Origin: Lepraria neglecta
Lineage: Eukaryota > Ascomycota > Lecanoromycetes > Lecanorales > Stereocaulaceae
Assembly (NCBI GenBank): GCA_033220425.1
Contig: CM065651.1
Coordinates: forward strand, 1,860,001 to 1,924,000
Direction: 5' to 3'
Length of the DNA: 64,000 nucleotides
Shown: positions 10,738 to 21,900 of the stretch, piece after piece
Numbering within the stretch: position 1 is the first letter of the stretch
Layout: each line of letters begins with the position of its first letter
Position numbers and translations under genes: made by a program
The notes under the pieces: model-generated
Database searches by the model: none
What the model was told of the DNA's origin: nothing
What the model saw: only the letters and a program-made list of their open reading frames with translations

Positions 10738-11352
10738 GTGATCGGATGGCAATGATAAGGAAGGTTTCTTCCAATATCGAGGAACGCCTTTGCTGCTGAG
10801 CTGAGTGAGACTGGGACATGCTGATGGTCGTTGAAGCCAGACTCCTAATCTTTTCGGGACGTGTGCCGTAATCAAGGGCTGACGCGCAACATCTTTACGC
10901 GTTTATGGATTTCAGTCAATGAATTGTAATGGAAGAAATGGCAGGCACAATGTATATTGTCAGCTGAAGCTTGTCTATGCCCGAGACCTAGTAAGAGAAG
11001 GCAATAAGAAAGAACAGAGTTAATGCAGGGGAAAATATTCAGGAAAATGCGTCAAAGAGGCTCAAAGAAGGCTGAGGGATGCGAGTCTTCATCTTGTTTT
11101 TTGATAGAATATTCCTTCGCCCAATCGGAATTGCGACCTACAAATCGCCACTCAGTGTGACAGCTCACCCCCATTTATAATATGCAGGTGGATGCATGAA
11201 ATCACAGTTATGAAAAGCAACAGATTAGAAGACTTTTCCGCGTTCTTGGCATCACTCGGCACACCTTCCTTGAATTACCTATCGCTTCTAGCATCATCAA
11301 CCTAGCAAGCTAGCTTCCAGAAGGTATCTGGCCGCACTTATCGTCTCTTTCA
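10738..11352. other. Intergenic between divergent genes
   Basis: No coding sequence recognised. It lies upstream of both the minus-strand pseudogene and the AIM32 gene and presumably holds the AIM32 promoter. Confidence 0.5.
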
Positions 11353-12574
11353 ATGGTCACGCCTGCCACTCCCCTACGAGTCTCTCTCCTCATCCGCCAG
11401 CTCCGCCCTCCCCCCTTATCCTCGTCTTCCGGCGCTCTCTCCATCTCCGTCCAACGCCTCACTCCCCCAGAAGCCTCCCAACCCCTCCCCACAACACCCA
11501 CATGCCCCCCTTCAGGCTGCGCCTGCGCGCCCACACCCACAGAACTAGCAATCGACCGCGAAAGACAACTCAACGGCACAATGCCGCCTTACGCACAACA
11601 CGTGGTTATCCGAACAGGCAGGGATGACTGGAGCAGTAGGATAGAGGACGAGCCTGCTACGTTGGGTGCGGAGACGGGAGGAGGCAATTTCGCGAGGGCG
11701 TTGAAAGGGTTGGTGGGAAGGGGTGGGAAATTTCATGATGTGAGTGTGCTGTCGTTGCTACAGATTTGGTAGAAGCTGAGAAGCTGCATAGAGTGGAGTT
11801 ATTGATACTAATACAGGAAGTGTAATTTAGCCCCTCCGCCCCATCTTGATTACGAATAGTAACACACCACGCCATAATTCCATCGACAAAAGGACCCATC
11901 CGAATACAAGGTTCCATGCCGTGCAAATCTATCCGCAGAATGTCTTCCTGCCCCGGATTCCGAACACACCAGAGGGCTATGAGACGTTCGTGAGGAGTTT
12001 CCTCGTGTCTTACAAAGAGAAAACTCGGATGTTTGAGGCGAGGAAGGCGGTGAAGCGGGGGGATGGATTCGACGAGGAGGGATTCCCACAAACGGAAGGA
12101 GCCGAGGAGAAGCATATCCAGTATCATAAATTGCCGAGTCCGTCTATCCTGATCTGTGGGCATAATTCAAGGGATACGAGATGCGGTGTGATGGGACCTC
12201 TTTTGCAGGAAGAGTTCAAGAAACACGTCTTCAGAGAAAATCGGTGGAAGAGTCTTCAGAGAGGGGAATGGAGTCTCAAAGCCGATAGACGAGGACTCCT
12301 GCATAAGCAGGTCGAGCTACCATATGCGAGTATTGCGTTGATAAGCCATATTGGCGGCCACGCGTTTGCGGGGAACGTGGTGATTTATTTTCCGAAGAAG
12401 TGGAAGCCAATAGGGAAGGGTGAAGTCAGCCCGTTGGCTGGGAAGAGTGTCTGGTATGGGAGGGTCGAGCCGAAGCATGTTTGGGGTATCATGGAGGAGA
12501 CTTTGAAAAGTGGGAGGATCATTGAAGACTTGCTGCGAGGAGTCCAAGTGCCGAGCGACAGGGATACTATCTAG
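11353..12574 (+). CDS. aim32: AIM32-like mitochondrial thioredoxin-fold ferredoxin
   Basis: Two exons, 11353-11739 and 11831-12574, give 376 residues. The 91-nt intron begins GTGAGT, has a TACTAAT-type branch site at about 11806 and ends TTTAG at 11830; the nearer CAG at 11817 would lead straight into a stop. The protein has an N-terminal arginine-containing presequence, then the sucrose/ferredoxin-like (Aim32) core: CGHNSRDTRCG and HIGGHAFAGNVVIYFP, the Cys and His positions expected to bind a 2Fe-2S cluster in this family. Yeast AIM32 is a mitochondrial redox protein linked to thiol quality control. The next gene, on the opposite strand and converging, is also a predicted mitochondrial redox protein. 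Start codon chosen because the presequence begins there. Confidence 0.87.
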
Positions 12575-12722
12575 TACTTGGTGCTTGATAGAGTGGCCAG
12601 CCGTAAGGGCTTTGTAAATAGATAGCCTTGTTATACATAGAAAACATACAGGTTGAGCAAGGTTCTGAACGGGAAGACATCATTACTGAAGAGCGGCTGA
12701 TGATGATAATGAAAACAGAGAA

Positions 12723-14045
12723 TCATAGTTTCCAGACGTCCCAGCCTTTGAGATCAATTTTTCCGAGGATTCCACGAAGAGGACCTTGTACTTCTTTTCC
12801 GCCTTTCATGAACTTTGGACCAGCGTAAAAGTTGACAAAGCCTTCTGGTCCGGAGATCAGGATAATCCTCTTGCGGATGGGCTGATCATCCGCCGTTTGC
12901 TCCAAGCCTTGCTCGATGCTGGTCAAGTGATTCCTCAATACAGTTTCGGTGATGTAGGAATTTTCCTCGTCGACGAAGTAGTCAATATTGACTTTGCCTG
13001 CGTGTTTGATCTTAAGAGACTCAACTTCTTCGACCAGGGCTGTTTGTGGCTGGGTCGTGGGAGCAGGAACATCTTCTTGCGCTTCTTTGGACTGGGGCCC
13101 GGCATTTCCTTGCCACCTGGCGGCAAGACCTCGTAGTTTCGGAATTACTGCCTCTTGCGAATGCTGTGATTCTAGGCCCTTGTACGAATCTTCTCGCCGC
13201 CTGTTTGCCCAGAGGATGCGCAATCTTGGACCATCTTCCAACGATGATATCCGGTACTTGAAAAGAGTGTGTGCAAGTTGCAGCGCAGGAGCTATTCCGG
13301 TACCACCAGCTATGAACAGAATGTCGTTCACGTCCTGAGGGATCTCATATTCAAGATGCGGTCCGCGAAGATGGACGAGAGTGCCTCGATTGACCTTATG
13401 TAAGAAGGTAGACACCTCGCCTTGAGGTTCTTGGCGAACGAACAATCTCAGCTGTTCAGGTTCCGCATCTTCTGGAGGCGGAAGAGGTGTATACGATCTG
13501 GCAATTTGCAATTCAGGCTGCATGACCTGTACACTCCAAACCCCTGTCTTCCACGCTTCAGTGACATTTTCTGTGTTTTGACCTGGTGGTACAGAAAGTA
13601 AATTGAGGATAGCGCTGGTGGAAGAAACCTTCTCTCTTTTCTCAAGAATGAAGGGAGTGAAGAATTTGGAGTTCAATATCAGAGATCTATAAGGATCTGT
13701 TTGCCATGTGTAGACTTTGTAGCCTAGATAGCCGAGGATAGAGAAGAGGATGATTTTCCCAGGTCCTATCCGAAGCCTTTTGAGTATGTTATATTTGCTT
13801 GGCTTCGCGGACGTATTTTCTTCGACTGATTTACGTGGCGAGTCAGATGGCTTGCTTCCATCAAAAGCTGGAGATTTGCCTTTGAAAGGCCGGGGGTTTG
13901 CAGGTCCACTAGCGCTAAAGCCTGGGGAGGACTGTCGACTGATATGTCTCTGCACATTAAGAGAGAGGAATTTCCGGGAATTCGGGATGGCACATCGAAC
14001 CTGCGAAGATTGGTAGCATCTTCGCGTCCAGTGGAGACTTCGCAT
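12723..14045 (-). CDS. Mitochondrial FAD/NAD(P)-binding oxidoreductase, CYC2-like
   Basis: A 440-residue single-exon protein. The first in-frame ATG is at 14045 (MRSLHWTRR); the longer frame to 14066 begins with a non-ATG codon. The N-terminus is rich in Arg/Ser without acids, a matrix-type presequence, followed by a Pro/Ser/Lys-rich stretch and one membrane segment (IILFSILGYLGYKVYTW, about residue 100-117). The rest is a ferredoxin-reductase-type fold: RSYTPLPP for FAD binding and FIAGGTGIAPALQ for the pyridine nucleotide, then an NRRREDSYKG loop. Single-spanning mitochondrial proteins of this layout include yeast CYC2, which helps heme attachment to cytochrome c; that specific role is inferred. 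An acidic/Pro insertion splits the C-terminal lobe. It converges with AIM32 with about 150 bp between stops. Confidence 0.8.
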   Translation of the reverse strand: MRSLHWTRRCYQSSQVRCAIPNSRKFLSLNVQRHISRQSSPGFSASGPANPRPFKGKSPAFDGSKPSDSPRKSVEENTSAKPSKYNILKRLRIGPGKIILFSILGYLGYKVYTWQTDPYRSLILNSKFFTPFILEKREKVSSTSAILNLLSVPPGQNTENVTEAWKTGVWSVQVMQPELQIARSYTPLPPPEDAEPEQLRLFVRQEPQGEVSTFLHKVNRGTLVHLRGPHLEYEIPQDVNDILFIAGGTGIAPALQLAHTLFKYRISSLEDGPRLRILWANRRREDSYKGLESQHSQEAVIPKLRGLAARWQGNAGPQSKEAQEDVPAPTTQPQTALVEEVESLKIKHAGKVNIDYFVDEENSYITETVLRNHLTSIEQGLEQTADDQPIRKRIILISGPEGFVNFYAGPKFMKGGKEVQGPLRGILGKIDLKGWDVWKL

Positions 14046-14315
14046 TTGAAAGTCCCGGATATACAAAGCGTGGGAGGATTAGATGTATGGATATCAAAAT
14101 CTGTGAAAGAACCTCGATACATTGCCTCTGTAAGCTAACCAAATGCGGCAGGTGCAACCAACTTCCGCTTCAAGGTCCGAGTGCAAGTTCCATCCCTGTA
14201 TTTTACATATAGCAATGCTCTTCTTGTTGTTACTTCTAGTCGCTGATTGTTAGGGCATACATGGACAACATGATCACAAGGATAAAACAATAACCAGATT
14301 TGTACCACGGTGGCG
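14046..14315. promoter_or_regulatory. Shared intergenic region of divergent CYC2-like and permease genes
   Basis: The two genes are transcribed away from each other with 270 bp between start codons, so both promoters must lie here or overlap the 5' UTRs. I see no factor-binding site I can name. Confidence 0.4.
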
Positions 14316-16142
14316 ATGTCCCGGATTCAGTACTCGAACCTCGCTGCACCTCGAGACTCCCTAGAATTAGCAAGTCTTGCTTCCTCCGATGCAAACCTCT
14401 CACACAGCTCCCGATCTTCCTCGCCCTCAGGCATATCATCGTCTCGAAAGCAATCCCTCTCGAACGACGACCCTCGGTCTGCCTCCAACCCAGCAAGTAG
14501 ACGCCCAAATCCGCACAGCCGCTCCTATTCCGTTTCCTCTGCCTTCGACTTCGCCTCGAACCTCTTCCCCCTTTCCTCGACAGCTGCCGGCTACTCGGCT
14601 CTTGGTGACCCAAGCTCGAGACCTCCAGACCTGAATGGCGCCTCCCTTGAGAAACACAAGTCCCTCACCTACTTGAACGGCCTCTCCCTAATCGTTGGTC
14701 TCATCATCGGTTCGGGCATATTCTCGTCACCGGCACAAGTCAATATAAATGCGGGATCATATGGAGCATCACTCGTGGTATGGACAGTAGCGGGCGTATT
14801 GGCATGGACAGGGGCAGCAAGTTACGCAGAGTTGGGCGGAGCCATACCACTAAATGGAGGCGCTCAGGTCTATTTGAGCAAAATCTTTGGTGAATGGGCT
14901 GGCTTCCTGTTCACATGGTGCGCTGTGTTCGTACTGAAGCCTGGATCCGCTGCCATCATCGCTATAATATTCGGGGAATACGTCGTTCGCGCAGCTGTGG
15001 GGGCGGACGCTGAGAATGCAAGCGCATGGATTAATAAGGGCGTGGCGTTGGCAGGCATGGCACTGGTGGTGATATTGAACTGCATATCTACAAAGTTGGG
15101 CACTCGAATGGGTGACGTCTTCATGTTCTTCAAATTTCTTGCCCTGTTCGGGATCACCATCACCGGCATCGTCGTTGCAGCGACTGGATTTACCTGGCAC
15201 GGCCAACCAAACACCGACTGGAAGATGACGGGTTGGTTTGACGGAACCAGCACCGACCCCTCGAACTGGGCTGTCGCGCTCTATGCTGGACTTTGGGCTT
15301 TCGACGGTTGGGACAACACCAATTACGTCGTCGGCGAGTTCCTCTATCCTCACCGCGACCTCCCACGCGTCATCCACACGGCCATGCCCCTTGTCATACT
15401 CTCCTACCTCTTCGCCAGCATCGCCTACATCTTCGTCCTCCCCGTCTCGGTCATTCAATCCTCTAATACAATCGCCGTCCAGTTCGGCTCTGTGGTCTTC
15501 GGCCGCGTCGGCTCTCTGGTCCTTGCTATCATCGTCGCTGGCAGCTGTTTCGGCGCTTTGAACGCTGCAACATTCACAAGTGGCCGGCTTGTATATGCAG
15601 CTGGCAAAGAAGGGTTCCTGCCGGGCCTACTTGGACATGTCGGCATGCCTGGGATGGGCGAACCCACCAACCGCTTGCAGAGGCAGTCATGGGCTCGTAA
15701 AGCTGTGACTAGACTAATAGGTGACGACGAGGGCGGATTTGGCTTCACTCCCATCAACGCCATGGTTTTCAATGCCATGCTCACCGCGGTATACATAGTT
15801 GTTGGCGAATTCGGCACCCTCGTCACTTTTTACGGCGTCGCTGGCTACACTTTCTACTTCGTGACCGTTCTTGGCCTAATCATACTACGAATTAGGGAGC
15901 CTTATCTGGAGCGACCGTACAGGACTTGGATCAGTACGCCGATCATCTTTTGCTGCGTTTCATTGTTCCTCTTGAGCAGAGCGATTTTTGCAAAACCTGA
16001 GCAAACGGTTATTGTTGTGGCATTTGTAGCGGCAGGCGTGCCTGTCTACTTTTGGAGAGTGAAAGGTAGAGGCGGAAGGAGAAAAGGCGAGGAAGGGAGT
16101 TGGAAGTTTTGGAGAAGATGGGAAAGATGGATGAGAGGTTGA
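14316..16142 (+). CDS. Amino acid permease of the LAT/MUP1 (methionine permease) type
   Basis: A 608-residue single-exon APC-superfamily transporter. I start at the ATG at 14316 (MSRIQYSNL), because the open frame upstream begins with GTG. An approximately 110-residue Ser-rich cytosolic N-terminus is followed by about 12 hydrophobic segments. The first is YLNGLSLIVGLIIGSGIFSS, the unwound-helix GSGIF motif that binds the amino group of the substrate in this family. Later landmarks are SYAELGGAIPLNGG, WAFDGWDNTNYVVGE and LPRVIH. Length and signature match fungal high-affinity methionine/large neutral amino acid permeases (MUP1 group). Substrate is inferred from similarity. The C-terminus ends in a short basic tail. 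Frame and motifs are intact. Confidence 0.87.
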   Translation: MSRIQYSNLAAPRDSLELASLASSDANLSHSSRSSSPSGISSSRKQSLSNDDPRSASNPASRRPNPHSRSYSVSSAFDFASNLFPLSSTAAGYSALGDPSSRPPDLNGASLEKHKSLTYLNGLSLIVGLIIGSGIFSSPAQVNINAGSYGASLVVWTVAGVLAWTGAASYAELGGAIPLNGGAQVYLSKIFGEWAGFLFTWCAVFVLKPGSAAIIAIIFGEYVVRAAVGADAENASAWINKGVALAGMALVVILNCISTKLGTRMGDVFMFFKFLALFGITITGIVVAATGFTWHGQPNTDWKMTGWFDGTSTDPSNWAVALYAGLWAFDGWDNTNYVVGEFLYPHRDLPRVIHTAMPLVILSYLFASIAYIFVLPVSVIQSSNTIAVQFGSVVFGRVGSLVLAIIVAGSCFGALNAATFTSGRLVYAAGKEGFLPGLLGHVGMPGMGEPTNRLQRQSWARKAVTRLIGDDEGGFGFTPINAMVFNAMLTAVYIVVGEFGTLVTFYGVAGYTFYFVTVLGLIILRIREPYLERPYRTWISTPIIFCCVSLFLLSRAIFAKPEQTVIVVAFVAAGVPVYFWRVKGRGGRRKGEEGSWKFWRRWERWMRG

Positions 16143-16569
16143 GTAGTGAAGGATTGGTTTTGTATATAACAACTAGTCAAATCCACATACTTCAAAAGAG
16201 CCCACAAAGCCACACATGCCAATCATGGACAACGTACGTTGGAGAAGCGAACGACCCTTTCGGTAGCACTCTGAGCGCCATACGTGCCGTTTTGAAACGT
16301 AGTAGCGCAATGCAAGTCTGTGCTCGGAGGGCAAATGCTCAGGGATATCCGCCATCTCGTCGCCAACTTCCCCATATTCATGCGTCGTGTTTATGAGGTT
16401 GTGCTTCCAATGTACCCGCTCCTTACTCTAGGAGCAACCTATTTTGGAATATAGACCATTGAAGCGACGATTGTAGAGCGCTTCACTGCTGTTCGAATGT
16501 GGCTGGGCTGTTAGTTCATTCTGTCAAGCAGTCAAAGTGCAAGATTCATTCAGAACAGCATACTTCGTT
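16143..16569. other. Convergent 3' spacer
   Basis: Lies between the stops of the permease and the MMTAG2-like gene. No gene recognised. Confidence 0.5.
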
Positions 16570-17488
16570 TCATCGTCTGTAGTCATAATCTCTATCTCTA
16601 GAGTGCCTTCTCCGTCTAGAAAGATCAGGCGAATAGCTCCGTTCTCTCGTCCGTCTGGGTGGTCTATCATCTTCTCTCCTCCTCTCGTAGCTCCTAGACC
16701 GCTCTCGTCGATGCGGTCGCCCACCCCTTGACCGATCTCTAGACCTATGCCGTGACCTATCCTTCGATCTATGCCGCCGATGACCCCTCTCATCCCCATA
16801 CGTATTCCTCCTATGCCTCCTCTCCCTACTCCTATCTCGACTACCACTCCTCCTCCTCCTCCTCTTCTCCCTCTTCCCCTCTCCATCCCTCTCCCTCTCC
16901 CTGACCACATTCACCCCACCCACCTCCAACCCAACCCCACCAAGCACCTCCATATCCTCCCTCCCCACCCCCACCCCCTCAAACCCCCCAAAACCCACCC
17001 CCTTCGCCCCCTCCTCCTCCCCCTCCGCCGTCTCTTTAATCGCCCTCTCAACGTCCTTCTGCCCAAGAGGCGTCTCGTTCGCATTCTTGCTCATCGTAGG
17101 CCCATACCCCAGCGCCTCGCTCAATGCGCTTTCCTCCGCTTCTTTGATCTTTCGGATCTCCTCTTTTCGTTGCTCGGCGGCTGTGAGGGCGGCGGGCGAG
17201 GTGTCAGATTTGGCATACCAAGATAGGTCTTTGTTTTTTTGCCAGCGGCCGACTGGGGCCATGAGGGAGTGGCCGAGGTAGTTCTCGCGGTGTTGGGAGT
17301 CGCGGACATCTTCCCACTGGGTTGTATTAGCTATCTTATGATTGGGTTTTGGGGATGGAGAGAGCGTTACCTTGAAGTCGCCGCGGCCGCCACTGGTGGG
17401 GAAAGACGGTCAGCATATTAACAGTCAACACAGGGAGTGGGTTATCTTACCGGCTGCCCTCTTTTCGAACGCCTGCTACAAGATCCAT
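16570..17488 (-). CDS. MMTAG2-like (kinase phosphorylation domain) RS-rich protein
   Basis: Three exons on the minus strand: 17451-17488, 17371-17392 and 16570-17316, giving 268 residues. Introns are 17393-17450 (GTAAGA...CAG) and 17317-17370 (GTAACG...CAG); the middle exon is only 22 nt. The spliced N-terminus reads MDLVAGVRKEGSR-GGRGDFK-WEDVRDSQHRENYLG, then HSLMAPVGRWQKNKDL, the conserved block of the multiple-myeloma tumour-associated protein 2 family. The last 110 residues are an Arg/Ser/His-rich low-complexity tail (SRDRSRERRHRR and similar), typical of nuclear splicing-associated proteins. Precise function is unknown; nuclear location is inferred from the tail. The long opposite-strand Pro-rich frames over this gene are shadows of the biased composition. 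Confidence 0.85.
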
Positions 17489-18222
17489 GATTTGGTCCTT
17501 GGGTGATAATGGTAAAATGAGGATTGATACGGCGCCTCTGTACAGATTGTTATACCGACACAAGGGCTCCCAAAATGGTTAGCTTTAATTTTGGCATATC
17601 TCAGATCAACAGTCATAGCGACTACTATCTACGAATTTTACATGCAGGGAGGCCTAAGTCACGCACTCTTCTGCCCCTGGCGAGCAAAACCTGGCCGCAA
17701 TCGAAGCACTATTCCGCTCGGTATCCTCAATTGTGATCACACATCCTATTAAAGTCATTCATATTGAAATTGTTCCTGAAAGATAGCATTCTGGTTAGGT
17801 CGTGAGGAATCAACTTCGAGATCCAGCCTTGAGCAACTCATAAATTCCAATCACACATAGTTGACTTCACTTTAGCTCAATTTGCACTTGATGAATGACT
17901 GTTGTTAGGCTGTTGACCACCACATATTCCCCACTAATAGCCATCTCGTTAGCCCAATGTAAACATGATTCACGTCAATTTGGGCGCTTGTATGGACAAT
18001 TTTTAATGACATGTCTCGGGAAGCTGCATTCACATTACATTACCCCTCAGATCGCCCTTTTAACTTCTTCATCCCCCCACAATCTCAGCTATCTCCCCAA
18101 CTTCCAAGTCCCCCTCAGAGCGTTGCAACATTCTCACGAGACGTCAAGTCGACTGTTCAGACTCTAACCCACCTTTTCCATCACAGCCTTTTGCCGTCAC
18201 CACCACGCCCTTCGCCACCATC
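17489..18222. other. Intergenic, no gene recognised
   Basis: Upstream of the MMTAG2-like gene and of the small gene at 18223. Short plus frames (17895-18167, 18011-18226) lack any recognisable domain. A pyrimidine-rich stretch at 18060-18220 looks like a fungal promoter or 5' leader for the gene at 18223. Confidence 0.4.
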
Positions 18223-18504
18223 ATGACTCCACCGCAACTCCCCTCAACATTCGGCCAAGACATCAACGCGGACATGAAACTCCTCTGGCCGGACAGGAAC
18301 CTAGAACTCGAATATATCACAGACGACTACGTGACCTACTACGTCGATATCCTCGAGCTGTGCGGCGATCCATGTGGGCCGGAGGGACAATGGTTCGCGC
18401 CATTTCTCCCGGACTGTACGGGAGGGAGGAGCTACGATGATGCTACCAGGAAAATACATAAGAATATTAAGGATACGTTATTGAAGAAATTTGGCGCGAA
18501 GTAG
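18223..18504 (+). CDS. Small hypothetical protein, 93 residues
   Basis: I do not recognise this protein. The frame opens at an ATG preceded by a C/T-rich leader ending in CACCATC, a good fungal start context, and encodes an acidic and aromatic-rich middle (ELEYITDDYVTYYVDILELC) with three Cys, and a Lys-rich C-terminus (DTLLKKFGAK). No signal peptide or membrane segment is seen. Codon usage looks coding-like and there is no overlapping better candidate. It could be a lineage-specific gene or the exon of a larger one; I see no convincing donor site at its end. Confidence 0.45.
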   Translation: MTPPQLPSTFGQDINADMKLLWPDRNLELEYITDDYVTYYVDILELCGDPCGPEGQWFAPFLPDCTGGRSYDDATRKIHKNIKDTLLKKFGAK

Positions 18505-18925
18505 GCTGCTGGAATTGATCAGAGGCACAATTGAGCCCAGGTCGATGTGGACGTTGTTGATGAGAGACGGATTCTGAGTGGCGGGAGATTCGCAATTTGG
18601 CAGGAGGGTTGGAGCTGGCCATGGCTGGGGATTTCCTTGTTAATCAAGAAATTTAAGTTACATTGCAACAATACAATGGTTTGGTGAAGCTGCAACAATG
18701 ATATTTGTGTCGAGAGTAGAAGCGGCGTTCCCACTCATACAACGAAGGGGCGGACTTGAATGCCCATCGTTTCTAGGAGCCGAAGGGCTTCGATATGCGT
18801 GTTCTAACAGGAGGTCAAGGAGAAATTCAGATGTCTGAAGGGAATAGACGTGTGGAAGTATGTCTATTCGTCTTGCCGGGGCCGCAGCTAATGATTCCAA
18901 ATTCTCGTTTTCTTTAGTTCGTTCA
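18505..18925. other. 3' spacer, no gene recognised
   Basis: Lies between the small gene and the end of the NACHT-ankyrin pseudogene. Open frames here show no motifs. Confidence 0.4.
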
Positions 18926-21900
18926 TCACTCCTGCTGAAACAACCCTAAGATCCCCTCATTCCCACAGGCAGCAGCCACATCCAGCGGCGTCCTCTGCTC
19001 CGCATCCTCAACCTTCGGATTTAATCCCATCTCCAACAACAACAACAACAACAACAACAACCACCTAAACAAATCCGTCGTATCCTTCCGAACCAACCTC
19101 GGATCACCCTCAACCCCACTCGCCCTTCTCTTAGCTACAACATGCAGCAGCCTCTCCCCCCACTTATTTCTCGCATGTATATTGTATTGACTCAGCACGC
19201 TGCGCTGCTCTTCGGGATCGGGGTAGACGTTCGACTCGGTGTATTCAACGTCGTACTCCGGTTGCACGGCGACGTAACCGAAGTTAGCTGTATTGCCTTC
19301 CTCGTCGGAGTTTTCACGGTCGATACCAGCATCTAAGGAGCGTTAGACGAGTGATAAGAAGGGTTTGCGGTCTCCAGACCAACATTGCTGCGCCATGCAC
19401 AGGAGGAGGAAGTGGAGTGAAGTCTTACCGCCTTCGGAGTAGGTTTCCAGGGGATCAGCGCCAGGGTCCAGCAGTCGATTGAGAATTTCATGGCATTCTT
19501 GCCTGAGCGCATAATGTAAAGGCGAGAAGCTTAAGCTGTCAATCGTGTCGACTGGGGAGCCCTTTTCCAGTGGCGTGTTGACTTCGTTCTCCATAAAGGT
19601 CCAGCCCCGGGGTTGCTCTTTATTGAGATGATGAAGTGCTGTCATCCCGTGATTGTCCGTAGCCATCACCTCAACTTCGGCTTCCATCAAGACCTTTGCT
19701 GCGGCTTGGGAGCGATTCTTGCAGGCCACTAAACGGGGAGTCATTCCCTCAGAGTCTTGAGCCTCTAAATTCAGCCCGAATGAAATGAATGACTGGATGA
19801 GACCGTTCCTTGCTGCAACCGCGCTCAAGGTCGGGGTGCCATTTCCAGAAATATTTTCGATGTCGACGGTTTGATGCAAATGACGGAGCAGTAGTAAGTT
19901 TATGATTGACAGAGGGTTTTCTGGCGTTCCTCTTCACTGTTGAAATGTTGACATGCCAGGTGAAGTATGAGGGGTTCTGATTTCGGGAGGTCTATGCGAG
20001 GATATGGTATAAGAATTGTCACATTGCAGTCAGCCCCATCGAGGATTAAAGCCTGAAAAATCTCATCACCACTTATTGCTGCATGATATATCGGCGGCAT
20101 CTCGCCCAAGGAGAAATCTGCTCCATTTTGAAGAAGCGTTTTTACCATTTCAATCCACTCTGTAAATGTATCTATGTGCGCCGTCCTGCCCTTTGAGTCT
20201 ACCAGATTCACTTTGAGGGTAGCGATCTATTTTCTCCCATGCTCTGGACGAGTCTTTCGGTGACTGATGTGAGCCCACATTGGACGGTGGCATGTAGTAT
20301 TATTTTGCCATTTGGTTGAACCATCAATGGATCGGCACCCAGGCGAAGTAGCTCATCAATCGTTGCTTCATTGCCAGTTCTGATAGCGCTTGCCAAAAAT
20401 GAAGTCGTCCTCTCTGGACTTGTTGATATTCCCTGGATGATATCAACGTCAAGCTTGGCTTCGAGGCTTCTTGTCTCAAGACCCAACCACTGCTCTTCGA
20501 ATGACATTCCTGGTGGTCCTACGCCATAGTTTGACTCTGATATCCTTGCTGAAGCAATATTCGATGACTGTTTGCGAGACGAGAGTTCGCCTATTATTGG
20601 TCTGCAGCCATAGTGTATCGCAAAGTCGAGGGCAGTATTGCCCTCGTTGTCAACGCTCGAAGCGTTAGCGCCGTAGTCCAGGAGCAGCAGAACAACCTCA
20701 TTGATACCCTCAACTATCGAGCGCTGTCCAACACTATTGGGGGAACAACATTCTCTCTGCTCGAAAGACCTTGTAAGGTCACTGAACTCAAGTCTGGCAG
20801 GGTGAGACAAGTAGCTGTTGGGCGTCTTTTCGCGGTTGTCATAGCGGCAATCATTACACTGAGTAGAGTAATATTGATAGGCAGACCTCTGCAAAGCCCA
20901 TAATTTCTCCTCTTCCACGAATTCTGAAGCGGCATGAAGCGGTGTTTTTCCGCTCTTATCCTTCTTATTAAGATTTGAAGATGAGTCAAGTAGAAATTTT
21001 ACGGACTCCGGAACGCCCGACCGAGCTGCATCGTGAAGCGGGGTCCGTCGGTTCTCATCTGCTGCGTCTAAGGGCAAGAACTTCTCCTTCAAATGGGATG
21101 CGAGTAAACCAAAAACATTACTCTGCCCTGCTCTCGGAGCGTAGTGTATCGGCCTGCGTCCTGAATGGTCTGCCAATTCTATGCCAGCATCAGCCCTCAG
21201 CAATTCCGAAACGCGAAATGCCGATTTTGTCGACGCAAGATGGAGCGCAGTAAGACCCTCATTATCGGCAGCATTGACATCGAGACTAAGAATTTTCTAG
21301 AGAACAAAGTCAAGCCGTGTCTCAAAGTCGCTCCCAGAATATCCACAACGTTCAAGGAAGGGAAGAGCAGCGGCAGTATACAGAATGGTCCTCCCTTAAT
21401 GGTTGCCAATTTCTGGGTCAATCCTGACCTCAAGGGCTGTCTCCAACAGGAAAATAGTAGTGAACGCCAAGGGTCCAGTATTTTCCATTACATCATAGAG
21501 AGCGGTATGGCCAGCATAATCGGTGGTTGATGGAGCCATGATAAACAAGTTTAGGCTCTCTCTTTGTTTCTCATATTCTCAACTATCGACTGACTGATGG
21601 GACATGGGTCTACTAGCGAGCATATGTAGACTAGTCTTTCCTTGGAAATTTCTTGCGGTCAAATCTGCGCCACAACCCTGCATTAGGCGCAATTCTTCCA
21701 TAAATCCTTACTGAGCTGCATAAAGGGCCGTACTGTAGCTATGTCGATCCCTTGCATCCAGATCGAGGCCTGCTGCCAGCAGCTCCCGAACTAGTTATCT
21801 GTACTCCCCACCAGTATTCCAAGGCGAGCAGAGTTCGAAGAGACACGTTCTCCCTAGACCGTCCTTCATGTTGGGGTTCGTCCCACTTTGCAACCATTTC

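Noticed and set aside
16771-17226. 151-codon plus-strand frame, extremely proline-rich
   Set aside because: It lies antisense to the Arg/Ser/Gly-rich MMTAG2-like gene; the proline codons are just the complement of its biased codons.
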